A stretch of 64,000 nt of DNA. It comes from Oscillospiraceae bacterium (lineage in GTDB: Bacteria > Bacillota > Clostridia > Oscillospirales > Oscillospiraceae). Position numbers and translations under genes: made by a program. Below, in pieces: positions 8,863 to 18,570 of the stretch; within the stretch, counting starts at the first letter, position 1, and each line of letters begins with the position of its first letter. Location: positions 1-64,000 of the forward strand of contig WQXS01000006.1 of NCBI GenBank assembly GCA_009784725.1, read 5' to 3'. The notes under the pieces are model-generated. The model saw nothing but the letters and a program-made list of their open reading frames with translations. It was not told the DNA's origin and made no database searches.

Positions 8863-11841
8863 ATGAGACGGCTAATTTGCACAGGGTTGGTTATACTGAT
8901 GTTATTTGCGATGTCGCCTTCGGCTGCAGCGTATACTGACTTGTCCTGGGATGATTTTACGGACATCATCGGTACTCATTCTGTTAATCCCGAGATACCT
9001 GCATACCGTGAATATTTAGCAAGTGCTTTAAACATCACGCCGCAGAATAATATAATTATTGAAGCATCCTCGTTTACACGTTATGAAGAGGGTGGTTTTC
9101 TCATTGAGCCCGAGATTTTCACAGATTTCGAAGAAATGCCCGGAGTCTCTGTACTTACGGGTGAAACCGCCATTATCGAGTTTGATGTGACAATACCGGA
9201 AACGGGAATGTATGAAATTAACCTCGAATATTACCCGATAGAGGGGAAAAGCTCTGCAATTCAACGAAGTCTCTTTATTGACGGAAATCTGCCATACCGT
9301 GAAATGGCACTTATCGAGCTTCCGAGAATATGGCAAAGCAAGGAAGCAATTGCAGCAGCAGAAACCGGGCATTTTGTATGGGAACGGGATAACAGGGGTA
9401 ACGACCTCAAACCGGTTATGCTCGAATCACCCCGGTGGGTATCTAAAACAATCAGAGACTCGGGCGGATATATATCAAGTCCGTTATTAATAAACCTTGA
9501 AGCGGGCAAACGCACAATATCACTCTACTCTCTTCGCGAACCGATGCTGCTCAGACGTATTACTCTGACAAGCAGTGAAATAACACCCGATTACACAAAT
9601 GCACTTGCAGCATGGACCTCTACAGGAGCAGCAATCACCTCCGGGCACAATATTATAATAGGTGCACAAGATGCAGTACGCACAAGCTCGCAGATGCTCT
9701 ATCCCATTCAGGATCAGTCATCACCCTCGGTAACACCATACAGCCCGAAGTATTTTCTGAATAATACCATCGGGGGAAATTCATGGCGTATGGCGGGGCA
9801 ATGGATTGAGTGGGATTTTTCTGTTCCCGAAACAGGTTTTTACGAGCTTACAATGCACAGCAGACAAAACTTCAGGCGAGGCACCTATGTATCACGGAGA
9901 ATCAGTATAAACGGCGAAGTCCCCTTCACCGAGCTTGAAGATTACGGTTTCCGCTTTAACAGGCACTGGCGTATGGATAGCCTAAGCGATGACGAAGGGA
10001 CTCCGTTTAAGTTTTTCTTTGAAGCGGGAAAAGTACACACAATTCGTATGGAAGCAGTTCTCGGAGAGCTTGGGGAAATAATTTCGACTGTTCGCGACTC
10101 TGTTTATGAGCTGAATAATATCTACCGCAGGGTTATTTCAAGAACAGGTGTTCAGCCCGACCGGTTTGCCGATTACCAGATTGCAAGAGCACTGCCCGAG
10201 CTGCGCTCACAAATGACTGTAATTAGAGACGACCTTGACAATGTACTCGATGAGCTTCGCAGAATAGGCGGTCAAAGCAGCGAAAGAGAACGTGTACTTG
10301 TCACAATGCGCGACCAGCTGAGTACTCTTGTCAACAATATTGAACTTTTCCCGAGGCATGTTTCATCCTTCAGGGTAAATATAAGGGCCTGCGGTGCTTG
10401 GCTCAACGAAGCGATAGAGCAGCCTTTGCAGCTTGATTTCATCAGTATCCATTCACCCGATGTAAAGGTTGAAAGCCCGAGAAACAATATTTTCCACAGG
10501 ATATGGCATGAGATAAGCCGCCTTTGGTATTCCTTCATAATAGACTATAATCAGGTCGGAAACGTTACGGAGGACGGTGATGTAATTACACTCTGGATTG
10601 GCTCGGGACGTGACCAGGCAAATGTCATCAAGGCACTTATTGATGAAAATTTTACCCGCAGTCACGGAATCAATGTAAACGTCATGCTGGTTGATATGAA
10701 TACACTTCTGCAGGCATCGCTTGCAGGGCAGGGTCCCGATGTTGCAATACAGGTGGCAAGCGAGCTGCCGATGAACTTCGGGCTTCGCGGCTCTGTTATG
10801 GACTTGAGCGGTTTTGACGGCTTTGATGAGGTCAGTGCAAGATTCGCCGAAAGCGCAATGGTACCGTACGAATTTGAAGGCAGGACATTTGCACTTCCCG
10901 AGACCCAGATATTCCCGATGATGTTCTACCGCAGGGATATCCTTGCCGAGCTTGAAATGGAGCTTCCGCAAACATGGGATGATGTTTCCGTATTAATGTC
11001 CGAGCTTGCGTTTAACCATATGGAGTTCGGAATGCTGCCGAGCGAGCAGATATTCACTATGCTGCTTTATCAGCATGGCGGGCAGTATTATAATGAAAAC
11101 AAAACACGCTCCGCTCTTTACAGAGAAGAAGCCATCAACGCATTTAGAATGTATACCGAGTTTTATACCGATTATAAACTCGACCGCGCAACAAGTGTTG
11201 AGGAAAGATTCAGAACCGGTGAAACTCCGATTATAATCACCGATTATACATTCTATAACAATCTGCAGATATCAGCTCCCGAGCTTCGGGGAATCTGGGG
11301 TTTTGCACCTGTCCCCGGCATACGTATGGAGGATGGGAACATCAACCGTGCAGTCAGCAGTAACGGAGGCGGAGCGGCAGCGGCAACAGCTATGATTGGT
11401 GTCATGGGGGGAAGCGGCAGCGCAGCTGTAATGATGGAGTCCACACAGTACCCACAGCAGGTTTGGCAATTTTTATCATGGTGGACATCGGCAGATACTC
11501 AGGTCCGTTTCGGGCGTGAAATGGAAAGCCTTATGGGACCCGCCGCCCGTGTACCGACCGCAAATCAGGAAGCATTTTCTAAAATGCCCTGGCCTGCACA
11601 GGATTACAGAGCGCTTCGCTATCAATTTAACTTTGTTCAAGGCATTCCTCAGGTACCCGGCGGGTATCTGACATGGCGTAATATAAACAATGCATTCTAT
11701 GCAGTTACAACACCCGCAACCGACCGCCCGTTTGCCAACCAACGCCTCCCGATGCCGCGAGAAGAACTCATGGACAGAGTAATACTCATAAACGATGAAA
11801 TAAGATATAAACGAATAGAATTCGGACTGCCATTGGAGTAG
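8863..11841 (+). CDS. Secreted solute-binding protein with N-terminal carbohydrate-binding-like domains
   Basis: This is a 992-residue extracellular protein. It starts with a signal peptide (MRRLICTGLVILMLFAMSPSAAA, likely cut before YTD) that has no lipobox Cys. Two beta-sandwich modules follow, at roughly 60-240 and 270-400. They share the pattern 'IEFDVTIPETGMYEI' / 'IEWDFSVPETGFYEL', which resembles carbohydrate-binding modules. A helical stretch lies at about 400-540. From about 570 on it is a family-1 sugar-binding protein (LWIGSGRDQANVIKALIDE, GPDVAIQVASELP). It heads a locus with two permease pairs and a GH5 enzyme, so a polysaccharide or oligosaccharide ligand is likely. It is about twice the size of a normal binding protein. 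Confidence 0.85.
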   Translation: MRRLICTGLVILMLFAMSPSAAAYTDLSWDDFTDIIGTHSVNPEIPAYREYLASALNITPQNNIIIEASSFTRYEEGGFLIEPEIFTDFEEMPGVSVLTGETAIIEFDVTIPETGMYEINLEYYPIEGKSSAIQRSLFIDGNLPYREMALIELPRIWQSKEAIAAAETGHFVWERDNRGNDLKPVMLESPRWVSKTIRDSGGYISSPLLINLEAGKRTISLYSLREPMLLRRITLTSSEITPDYTNALAAWTSTGAAITSGHNIIIGAQDAVRTSSQMLYPIQDQSSPSVTPYSPKYFLNNTIGGNSWRMAGQWIEWDFSVPETGFYELTMHSRQNFRRGTYVSRRISINGEVPFTELEDYGFRFNRHWRMDSLSDDEGTPFKFFFEAGKVHTIRMEAVLGELGEIISTVRDSVYELNNIYRRVISRTGVQPDRFADYQIARALPELRSQMTVIRDDLDNVLDELRRIGGQSSERERVLVTMRDQLSTLVNNIELFPRHVSSFRVNIRACGAWLNEAIEQPLQLDFISIHSPDVKVESPRNNIFHRIWHEISRLWYSFIIDYNQVGNVTEDGDVITLWIGSGRDQANVIKALIDENFTRSHGINVNVMLVDMNTLLQASLAGQGPDVAIQVASELPMNFGLRGSVMDLSGFDGFDEVSARFAESAMVPYEFEGRTFALPETQIFPMMFYRRDILAELEMELPQTWDDVSVLMSELAFNHMEFGMLPSEQIFTMLLYQHGGQYYNENKTRSALYREEAINAFRMYTEFYTDYKLDRATSVEERFRTGETPIIITDYTFYNNLQISAPELRGIWGFAPVPGIRMEDGNINRAVSSNGGGAAAATAMIGVMGGSGSAAVMMESTQYPQQVWQFLSWWTSADTQVRFGREMESLMGPAARVPTANQEAFSKMPWPAQDYRALRYQFNFVQGIPQVPGGYLTWRNINNAFYAVTTPATDRPFANQRLPMPREELMDRVILINDEIRYKRIEFGLPLE

Positions 11842-11866
11842 GTGTCAGGAGGACGGTTCTGATACC
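11841..11866. repeat. Small palindrome with GGACGGTTCT core
   Basis: GGTGTCAG and CTGATACC form an 8-bp stem (one G-T wobble) around the loop GAGGACGGTT, placed between two genes of the operon. The GGACGGTTCT core recurs in and around mtaB and mnmA near 56.9-58.9 kb, each time with a different stem. Confidence 0.6.
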
Positions 11867-11880
11867 GGTTAAGGAATGTT

Positions 11881-12795
11881 ATGGAAAGATTGCCGGCAAA
11901 CCCTAATAGTTTAAGAGCAAGAATCGGGCGCGAGAAGGTCAGCTATCTCATGCTTGCGCCTTATTTCGTTTTGTTCTTTATGTTTACGGTTCTTCCGGTT
12001 GTTATTTCCATATTTTTCAGCTTTACATATTTCGATATGCACTCATTGCCGCAGTTTATCGGCTGGGGTAACTATTCGAAGCTTCTGCTCGAAGATGACC
12101 TTTTTATCATCGCACTGCGTAACACCTTGATTCTTGCAGTTGTAACGGGACCTGTCAGTTATATCCTATGTGTGCTTTTTGCATGGATAATCAATGAATT
12201 TCGGGGATTTGTCAGAGCACTGCTGACACTGGTTTTTTACGCCCCGTCCATCAGCGGGCAGGCATTTCTTATCTGGAGCATAATCCTCACAGGCGACCGT
12301 TATGGATTTTTAAACGGCACACTCATGCAGTTCGGGTTTATCCAGGAAGCAATTCTCTGGATGCAGACCGAAAAATATGTTCTTCCTTTTCTGATTGTGG
12401 TGCAATTATGGTTATCACTCGGAACGGGATTTCTTGCGTTTATAGCAGGGCTTCAAACCGTGGATAAAACACTGTACGAAGCCGCAGCAATCGACGGTGT
12501 TTCAAACCGCTGGCAGGAGCTTTGGTTCATTACCCTGCCGTCAATCAGACCGCAGCTTATGTTCGGAGCAATAATGCAAATCACGGGAAGCTTTGCTATT
12601 GCAGATGTTTCTCTGTTTCTCGCAGGCAACCCCTCGGTCAACAACTCGGGCGCAACAATTGTCACTACCCTGCTCGACTACGGCGGTATCCGCTTCGAAA
12701 TGGGATACGCATCGGCAATTGCAACCGTCCTCTTTATCATGATGGTCGGTACAAACAAAGCCGTCCAGAAATTACTGAAACGAATCGGCGAATAG
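11881..12795 (+). CDS. Sugar ABC transporter permease (MalF/LplB type)
   Basis: This is a membrane channel subunit of a carbohydrate importer, with 304 residues and about six membrane helices. The EAA coupling loop EAAAIDGVSNRWQELWFITLP is visible near residue 200. The start is supported by AAGGA 6 bp upstream. It pairs with the MalG-type permease at 12862. No ATPase gene is nearby, so it must use one encoded elsewhere. Confidence 0.92.
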   Translation: MERLPANPNSLRARIGREKVSYLMLAPYFVLFFMFTVLPVVISIFFSFTYFDMHSLPQFIGWGNYSKLLLEDDLFIIALRNTLILAVVTGPVSYILCVLFAWIINEFRGFVRALLTLVFYAPSISGQAFLIWSIILTGDRYGFLNGTLMQFGFIQEAILWMQTEKYVLPFLIVVQLWLSLGTGFLAFIAGLQTVDKTLYEAAAIDGVSNRWQELWFITLPSIRPQLMFGAIMQITGSFAIADVSLFLAGNPSVNNSGATIVTTLLDYGGIRFEMGYASAIATVLFIMMVGTNKAVQKLLKRIGE

Positions 12796-12861
12796 TCAGA
12801 AGCTAAAACATAGACCGGACACTCAATTACAGGAGAAAACCTCAAACATAGGAGAAAACAA

Positions 12862-13785
12862 ATGTCATCAGGAACAAATCTTTCAAATAAACATTATGTC
12901 CTTGACCCTAAGGGACGGCCTGTCCGTATCCGTGCGTCAAAGCATAATAAGGTTAACCGCAGCCCTGCAGGAAACATGCTGCTGTTTATACTTATGGCAT
13001 TTTGCGGCCTGTTTATGATTTTGCCGATTGTAATGATTGTAAACAACTCACTTAAGCCGCCCGATGAATTATTCCAGTTCCCGCCGAGGTTATTTGTAAG
13101 AAACCCGACACTTGACAATTTCGCCGACCTGTTTGTGCTTATGGGTGAAACATGGGTGCCGTTTTCAAGATATATACTTAACACCCTGATAATCACAGGC
13201 GGCGGTGTCGTCGGGCATGTACTGTGTGCATCTCTTGCGGCATATCCGCTTGCAAAACGCAAATTCCCCGGCTCAAAGCTTCTCTTTTCAATCGTTGTCC
13301 TCTCTATGATGTTCTCCTGGACAGTCACACAGATACCGAACTACATGATAATTTCAACCCTCGGGATCAACAACACATATCTTGCATTAATACTGCCCGC
13401 ATGGTCATTCGGAATAGGTCTGTATTTAATGAAACAGTTCATGGAACAGATACCCGACTCGATAATCGAATCCGCACGAATCGATGGAGCAAGTGAGATA
13501 AAAGTCTTCTGGCAGATAATCATGCCGAATGTCAAACCCGCCTGGCTGACACTTGCAATATTCCAGTTCCAGATTCTCTGGGGTAATACAGGCGGAATGT
13601 TCCTGCGAAGCGAGGAGCTTAAGCCGATGCAGTTTGCAATGCAGCAAATAATGGCAGGTGGCGCAGCCCGTGCCGGAGCATCCGCAGCAGTAGCCTTTAT
13701 AATAGCAGCAATTCCAATTACTTTCTTCTTAGTCTGCCAGTCAAGCATATTTGAAACAATGACAACCTCGGGTATAAAGGAATAA
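12862..13785 (+). CDS. Sugar ABC transporter permease (MalG type)
   Basis: This is the second channel subunit, with 307 residues. A polar N-terminal tail of about 35 residues precedes the first helix. The coupling loop ESARIDGASEIKVFWQIIMP is present. The ribosome site AGGAG lies upstream of the ATG. The same AGGAGAAAAC motif also occurs about 30 bp earlier, a small local duplication. It forms the first permease pair of this locus. Confidence 0.92.
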   Translation: MSSGTNLSNKHYVLDPKGRPVRIRASKHNKVNRSPAGNMLLFILMAFCGLFMILPIVMIVNNSLKPPDELFQFPPRLFVRNPTLDNFADLFVLMGETWVPFSRYILNTLIITGGGVVGHVLCASLAAYPLAKRKFPGSKLLFSIVVLSMMFSWTVTQIPNYMIISTLGINNTYLALILPAWSFGIGLYLMKQFMEQIPDSIIESARIDGASEIKVFWQIIMPNVKPAWLTLAIFQFQILWGNTGGMFLRSEELKPMQFAMQQIMAGGAARAGASAAVAFIIAAIPITFFLVCQSSIFETMTTSGIKE

Positions 13786-13799
13786 GCAAAGGAATAAAC

Positions 13800-15290
13800 A
13801 TGAAGTTAAGACAAAGCATTTCCATCTTAATAATCGTAATAGTTATTGCAACTATGGTACCGCTTTTTGCACTCGCCGATGATTCCGTGCCGTATGATAC
13901 CTATGTGTACGATTATTGGGAGTATATAGTATTCACTCCCGCACCGTATGTGCCGGGTGAAACAATATCGGGAATAGCTTTGGGAATCGGAGCACTGAAC
14001 GACCCGCAGGGAATATATATCGCACATGACAATGCGGTATATATTACAGACACCGGGAATAACAGAATTGTTATACTCGAGCCGGATTTGCATACAGTCA
14101 GAGATGTAATCACAACATTTGAAAACGAAGGGAAAACCGACAGCTTCGACAGGCCAAGAGGAGTTGCAGTTACAACGGATAACATAATTTACGTGGCAGA
14201 TACCGAAAACAGACGGGTTGTTGCACTTGACGGAAACGAAGCAATCAAAACCGTTTCAAACCCGCAGTCCGAAATGCTCGGGGATGATTTCGATTTTGTA
14301 CCGCTCAAAGTAACAGTAGACTTTGCAGGACGTGTATTTGTGATAGCACGAAACATGTTTCAGGGAATAATGACATTTAACAGCGACGGCGAGTTTATCG
14401 GATTTTACGGTACTATTAACGTTAATATCACATTATGGCAAAGATTCTGGCGGGCACTGTCAACACAGGAGCAAAGAGCACGTCAGCAGCTCTTTATCCC
14501 GACGGAATTTACAGGACTCGATGTTGACCCCGCAGGATTTGTATACGCCTCAAACATTGACAGAGACGGAGAGCAAGCCGTGCGAAGACTTAACCCGAAC
14601 GGTGAGGATGTGCTGCGAAAAGGCATAAATGATAATGTCGGCGGCGACCTTTTAACATGGCCCGCATCACCGAGCCCGTTTTCCGGGCCGAGCAACATTA
14701 TCGATGTAACCTACAGAGGAGACGGAATGTATTCTCTTCTCGATTCAAGGCGGGGCCGTATTTTCACATATGATTATGAAGGAAACCTCCTTTATATCTT
14801 CGGCGGAATGGGACAGCAGGCAGGAACATTCAGACAGCCTACGGCAATAGCCGCACAGGAAAACAGAGTGCTTGCGCTCGACGCAATAAGAAACGAAATC
14901 ATCACCTTCGAGCAAACCCTTTACGGCGAGCTTATCAACAAAGCGGTTTCGCTCCGCTACAGCGGTGACGAGGCAAAAGCAGTAGAAACATGGCGTGAGG
15001 TACTCAAGTTAAATGAAAACTTCGAGCTTGCAAATGCAGGTATCGGCAAAGCATATTTAACAGCCGGAAATAACAGTACCGCAATGTATTATCTCAGGCT
15101 CGGCATGGACAGGGAAAATTACTCAATTGCATTTCGTCGCTGGCGCAATGATTTACTGAAGGATAATATCGGATGGATTCTAAGCGTTGCAGTCGGCGGT
15201 ATATTCGGTTATGTAATTATCAGGACGGTAATCCGCCGCCGCCGTAAACACATCGAAATTGACGACGGAGGAGGTGCATTTGATGCGTAA
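13800..15290 (+). CDS. Membrane-anchored NHL beta-propeller protein with TPR segment
   Basis: This is a 496-residue extracytoplasmic protein. It has a signal peptide, then about six NHL-type repeats (for example PQGIYIAHDNAVYITDTGNN and PRGVAVTTDNIIYVADTENR) that should form a propeller from about residue 65 to 375. A TPR-like pair follows (SGDEAKAVETWREVLKLNEN). A single C-terminal membrane helix near 450-470 ends in the basic anchor RRRRKH. Such a domain layout suits a scaffold or ligand-binding role on the outer face of the membrane. It sits between the permeases and a YIP1 protein. The function is not known. The overlap with the next gene indicates coupling. Confidence 0.8.
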   Translation: MKLRQSISILIIVIVIATMVPLFALADDSVPYDTYVYDYWEYIVFTPAPYVPGETISGIALGIGALNDPQGIYIAHDNAVYITDTGNNRIVILEPDLHTVRDVITTFENEGKTDSFDRPRGVAVTTDNIIYVADTENRRVVALDGNEAIKTVSNPQSEMLGDDFDFVPLKVTVDFAGRVFVIARNMFQGIMTFNSDGEFIGFYGTINVNITLWQRFWRALSTQEQRARQQLFIPTEFTGLDVDPAGFVYASNIDRDGEQAVRRLNPNGEDVLRKGINDNVGGDLLTWPASPSPFSGPSNIIDVTYRGDGMYSLLDSRRGRIFTYDYEGNLLYIFGGMGQQAGTFRQPTAIAAQENRVLALDAIRNEIITFEQTLYGELINKAVSLRYSGDEAKAVETWREVLKLNENFELANAGIGKAYLTAGNNSTAMYYLRLGMDRENYSIAFRRWRNDLLKDNIGWILSVAVGGIFGYVIIRTVIRRRRKHIEIDDGGGAFDA

Positions 15291-15915
15291 ATATTTCTCC
15301 CGTGAAAAATTCGGATATATGTTCGGAATTCTCGGCAAACCAATTGATTCCTTTTACGAAATACGTTACAGGGATCAGGGAAGTGTTCCGCTTGCCGTTA
15401 TCTGTGTATTTGTTTTATCGGCACTTTTTACCGTAAACCGTGTATTTGCCGGTTTTGTTGTCAATGAAATTAATCCGCGGACAATTGACGGAATCACCGA
15501 AATGGGAGCATTTTTCCTGCTGCTCGGGCTTTTTTGTGTCGGAAACTGGGCCGTCACCTGCCTTATGGAGGGTGAGGGGCGGATGCGGGATATCGTAACT
15601 GTTGCCGGATATGCAATGCTTCCTATAATGCTCGCTCTCGGTCCCGCAACGATATTAAGCAACGTAATCTCCTTTGAGGAAGCGGCTTTTTATCACATTA
15701 TCATCGGTGTAAGCATAGCCTGGACAGGCGTACTGTTGCTGCTCGGTATTATGACAGTTCATAATTACACACTCCTCAAAACTATAATAACCCTTGTGCT
15801 TACCTTTATAACAATTCTGATTCTTATTTTTATCGGTCTTCTTATAATGGACTTGTTAAATCAGATTTACGGATTCCTTTTTTCGATATATACAGAGCTT
15901 GTCTTTAGATTTTAG
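15283..15915 (+). CDS. YIP1-family integral membrane protein
   Basis: This is a 210-residue protein with five predicted membrane helices, resembling the Yip1/DUF1282 family. I start it at ATG 15283 because GGAGGAGG lies 8 bp upstream. The track's TTG at 15259 would place that ribosome site inside the gene. It overlaps the end of the NHL gene by 8 bp. Its role in bacteria is unknown. The tight coupling suggests it works with the NHL and DUF5696 proteins. Confidence 0.75.
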   Translation: MRKYFSREKFGYMFGILGKPIDSFYEIRYRDQGSVPLAVICVFVLSALFTVNRVFAGFVVNEINPRTIDGITEMGAFFLLLGLFCVGNWAVTCLMEGEGRMRDIVTVAGYAMLPIMLALGPATILSNVISFEEAAFYHIIIGVSIAWTGVLLLLGIMTVHNYTLLKTIITLVLTFITILILIFIGLLIMDLLNQIYGFLFSIYTELVFRF

Positions 15916-15945
15916 TAATTAAATTAACAGTTAAGGTATTAAAGT

Positions 15946-18570
15946 ATGGCAAAGAAACGCAGAGAAAAAAAACCATATAAAATGAAATTCACAACAAAGC
16001 TGCTGCTTGTAATAATTGCAGTTGCCGCATTGATTGTGCTTTCTTATCAAGGTTATCTGACGCTGCGTTACAGGCTGCATAACGGGCACCTTGCCATCCT
16101 TGAAGAATATAAGCATTCCTCCGAGAAAGGGTTTGCTTTTCATGTCCCCGATGGTGCCCCGCCGGCGGATATTCCGGATTACACACTTGCTGCGGAAAGT
16201 AACGAGCTTCGATTATATGTCGATGAAAGCACGGGCAATGCGGCAATCTATGATAAGCGCAGCAGCAGTATTATTTATTCTGTCCACCCCGATATGCCGG
16301 GTGACCCGGTGGCATCCGATTTAAACAAAAGCCTTCTTCAATCGCAGTTAACGCTGAGCTATTTTACCCCGATGCGGATTCCGGGGAACTTTAACAGCTA
16401 CGACCATGCAGTTTCACTCGGGCAATTCAGAATCGAATCCATATCGGACGGATTTCGCGTTATATACACGATCGGCGATATATCGAGCCCGACAGGGATT
16501 GTCCCCGTTTATATCACTCCCGAAAGACTCCTGTCGATACTCGCTCCCCTTGAAGGAACCCGTGCATATAACCGGAACTTAATGAGGTATGTCGAATCAA
16601 CCGTTGCCCCCGGTCATATGGAGCTTATAGCCGCTGCACGTACCGGAACCGCAACACTTCGTGAAATGAACGAGGTTTTTGAGTCACTTGGATATACTGC
16701 AGAGGACTTTGCATCGGACATGGCGGGTTCGGGCATTGAAGAAGCAGTCCCGCTCCATTTTACGGTCCCTGTTGAGTTCCGTCTTGACAGAGACAGCCTT
16801 ATTGTAAATGTAAATGCGGACGACATCCGTGAGTATGCGGGCGGGCGGATTGATGAAATACAGCTTATGCGGGGCTTCGGTGCCGGCAGCATAAACGAGG
16901 AAGGGTATCTTGTCGTCCCAAATGGTTCGGGTTCGCTCATATATTTTAACAATAAAAAAACCTATGCAGATGAATATATGCAGTTCATTTACGGGCAGGA
17001 CCCGATGCTCAGGGAGTATGCAACACTTGGGAACACCGAGGATGCACGCTTTCCGTTTTTTGGAATCGAAGCGGGCAGCCGTACCATACTTGCAATGATA
17101 GAGAGCGGCGAATCACAGGCATATCTCACAGCCGGTATATCCGAAATGTTTAACTCTTATAACTATATTTACCCCGGTTTCATTCTCAGAGGAAGCTTGT
17201 CTCTTGCAATGTTCGGAATGACGGGAAATGAAGCAACACTCCCCGTTGTCGAGCGTGATATGCCGAAAATTGACCTCACGATCAGGTATATGATTTTGGA
17301 AAACAGCGGTTATTCGGGTATGGCAGCACGTGCCCGTGAGCTTCTGATTGAAAACGGCTCACTTAATGCAGAGTTATTGCCGCAAAACGACATACCGTTT
17401 TATATGGACCTCGTAGGCAGCGTAATGGGTCAGAAATTCCTCGCAGGCATCCGCTACATGGGTCAGATTCCGATGACAACATTTTCCGGCGCCGGTGAAA
17501 TTGTCGATTATTTTAATAAAAATGATGTCACAAGACAGGTAATAAACTATCAGGGCTGGTTCAACCGCGGATATTATCACGATGTTTCCGACAAAATCAG
17601 GCCTGTAAGGCAGCTTGGAAATGTAAGGGAGCTTGAGCAGCTAGCAAGGCATGTTGAAGGAAAAGACGGAAAGCTGTATTCCGACACAACCATGCTGACA
17701 GTCCCCTGGAGCTCAAGACGGTACCGCTGGGACCTTGAATCAACAAGATATTACGGCGGCGGTATGGTTGGCGGCTTCGGGCTTGTAAACCCGGTAACCC
17801 TGTTTAATACATTTTCACTCGGTTATCTTGAAGTCATGTACAATGCGCTGAGTCCGAGATTTTTAACCCGTTATATGGATGATTATATTAAAGCTTTTTC
17901 AAAATATGACGTTACGGGAACCTCGCTTCGTGACATGGGTGATTTTCTTGCTTCCGACCGGAGGCGCACGGGAGTCATTCACCGTGAAGATGCAAAGGAC
18001 ATAATAATGTACAATATGGAAAAACTGCAAAACCAAGGGCAGCCGCTCATGATAACGGGCGGGAACATTTACGCTCTGCGTTTTGCAGATGATATTATCA
18101 ATATGTCGCTTAATCATAATTCCTTTTATATTGTTGATGAAGAAATCCCGTTTTATCAAATGATATTACACGGAAGAATAAATTATGCCGGTTTCCCGAT
18201 TAACCTTTCCTCCAATTTTAATATGGATGAAATTATTCTCCGTCTCGTGGAATACGGAGCTTCTCCGCACTTCGCTTTCACTCATGTAAGCGCAAATGAA
18301 ATGAAATATACCGGAGCAAACTGGATGTACAGCACAGATTATCACAATTGGAGAAGCACCGCCGCTGATATATATCATGAGGTAAACGGCGCACTTAGCA
18401 TAGTATCGGGAGCAGAAATAGCGTCTCATGAAATACTCCCGGACGGATTACGCATCATTACCTACAGTAACGGTGTTAAAATTATCATTAACCGCTCACG
18501 GCAGGCACTTGTATATGACGGAATAACAATACCTGCAACCGGATTTACAGTAAAGGAGGCGGCAAGTTGA
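15946..18570 (+). CDS. DUF5696 membrane-anchored extracytoplasmic protein
   Basis: This is a large protein of 874 residues. It has a basic N-terminus (MAKKRREKKPYKMKFTTK), one membrane helix at about 17-36 and a long extracytoplasmic region. It resembles DUF5696 proteins, which I recall from sugar-transport clusters of Paenibacillus and Clostridia. The later half (about residues 480-800) has the look of a TIM-barrel glycosidase-like fold (YMDLVGSVMGQKF, YSDTTMLTVPWSS), but I cannot point to catalytic residues. The stop overlaps the TTG start of the next permease. An enzymatic or glycan-handling role is inference. Confidence 0.75.
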   Translation: MAKKRREKKPYKMKFTTKLLLVIIAVAALIVLSYQGYLTLRYRLHNGHLAILEEYKHSSEKGFAFHVPDGAPPADIPDYTLAAESNELRLYVDESTGNAAIYDKRSSSIIYSVHPDMPGDPVASDLNKSLLQSQLTLSYFTPMRIPGNFNSYDHAVSLGQFRIESISDGFRVIYTIGDISSPTGIVPVYITPERLLSILAPLEGTRAYNRNLMRYVESTVAPGHMELIAAARTGTATLREMNEVFESLGYTAEDFASDMAGSGIEEAVPLHFTVPVEFRLDRDSLIVNVNADDIREYAGGRIDEIQLMRGFGAGSINEEGYLVVPNGSGSLIYFNNKKTYADEYMQFIYGQDPMLREYATLGNTEDARFPFFGIEAGSRTILAMIESGESQAYLTAGISEMFNSYNYIYPGFILRGSLSLAMFGMTGNEATLPVVERDMPKIDLTIRYMILENSGYSGMAARARELLIENGSLNAELLPQNDIPFYMDLVGSVMGQKFLAGIRYMGQIPMTTFSGAGEIVDYFNKNDVTRQVINYQGWFNRGYYHDVSDKIRPVRQLGNVRELEQLARHVEGKDGKLYSDTTMLTVPWSSRRYRWDLESTRYYGGGMVGGFGLVNPVTLFNTFSLGYLEVMYNALSPRFLTRYMDDYIKAFSKYDVTGTSLRDMGDFLASDRRRTGVIHREDAKDIIMYNMEKLQNQGQPLMITGGNIYALRFADDIINMSLNHNSFYIVDEEIPFYQMILHGRINYAGFPINLSSNFNMDEIILRLVEYGASPHFAFTHVSANEMKYTGANWMYSTDYHNWRSTAADIYHEVNGALSIVSGAEIASHEILPDGLRIITYSNGVKIIINRSRQALVYDGITIPATGFTVKEAAS

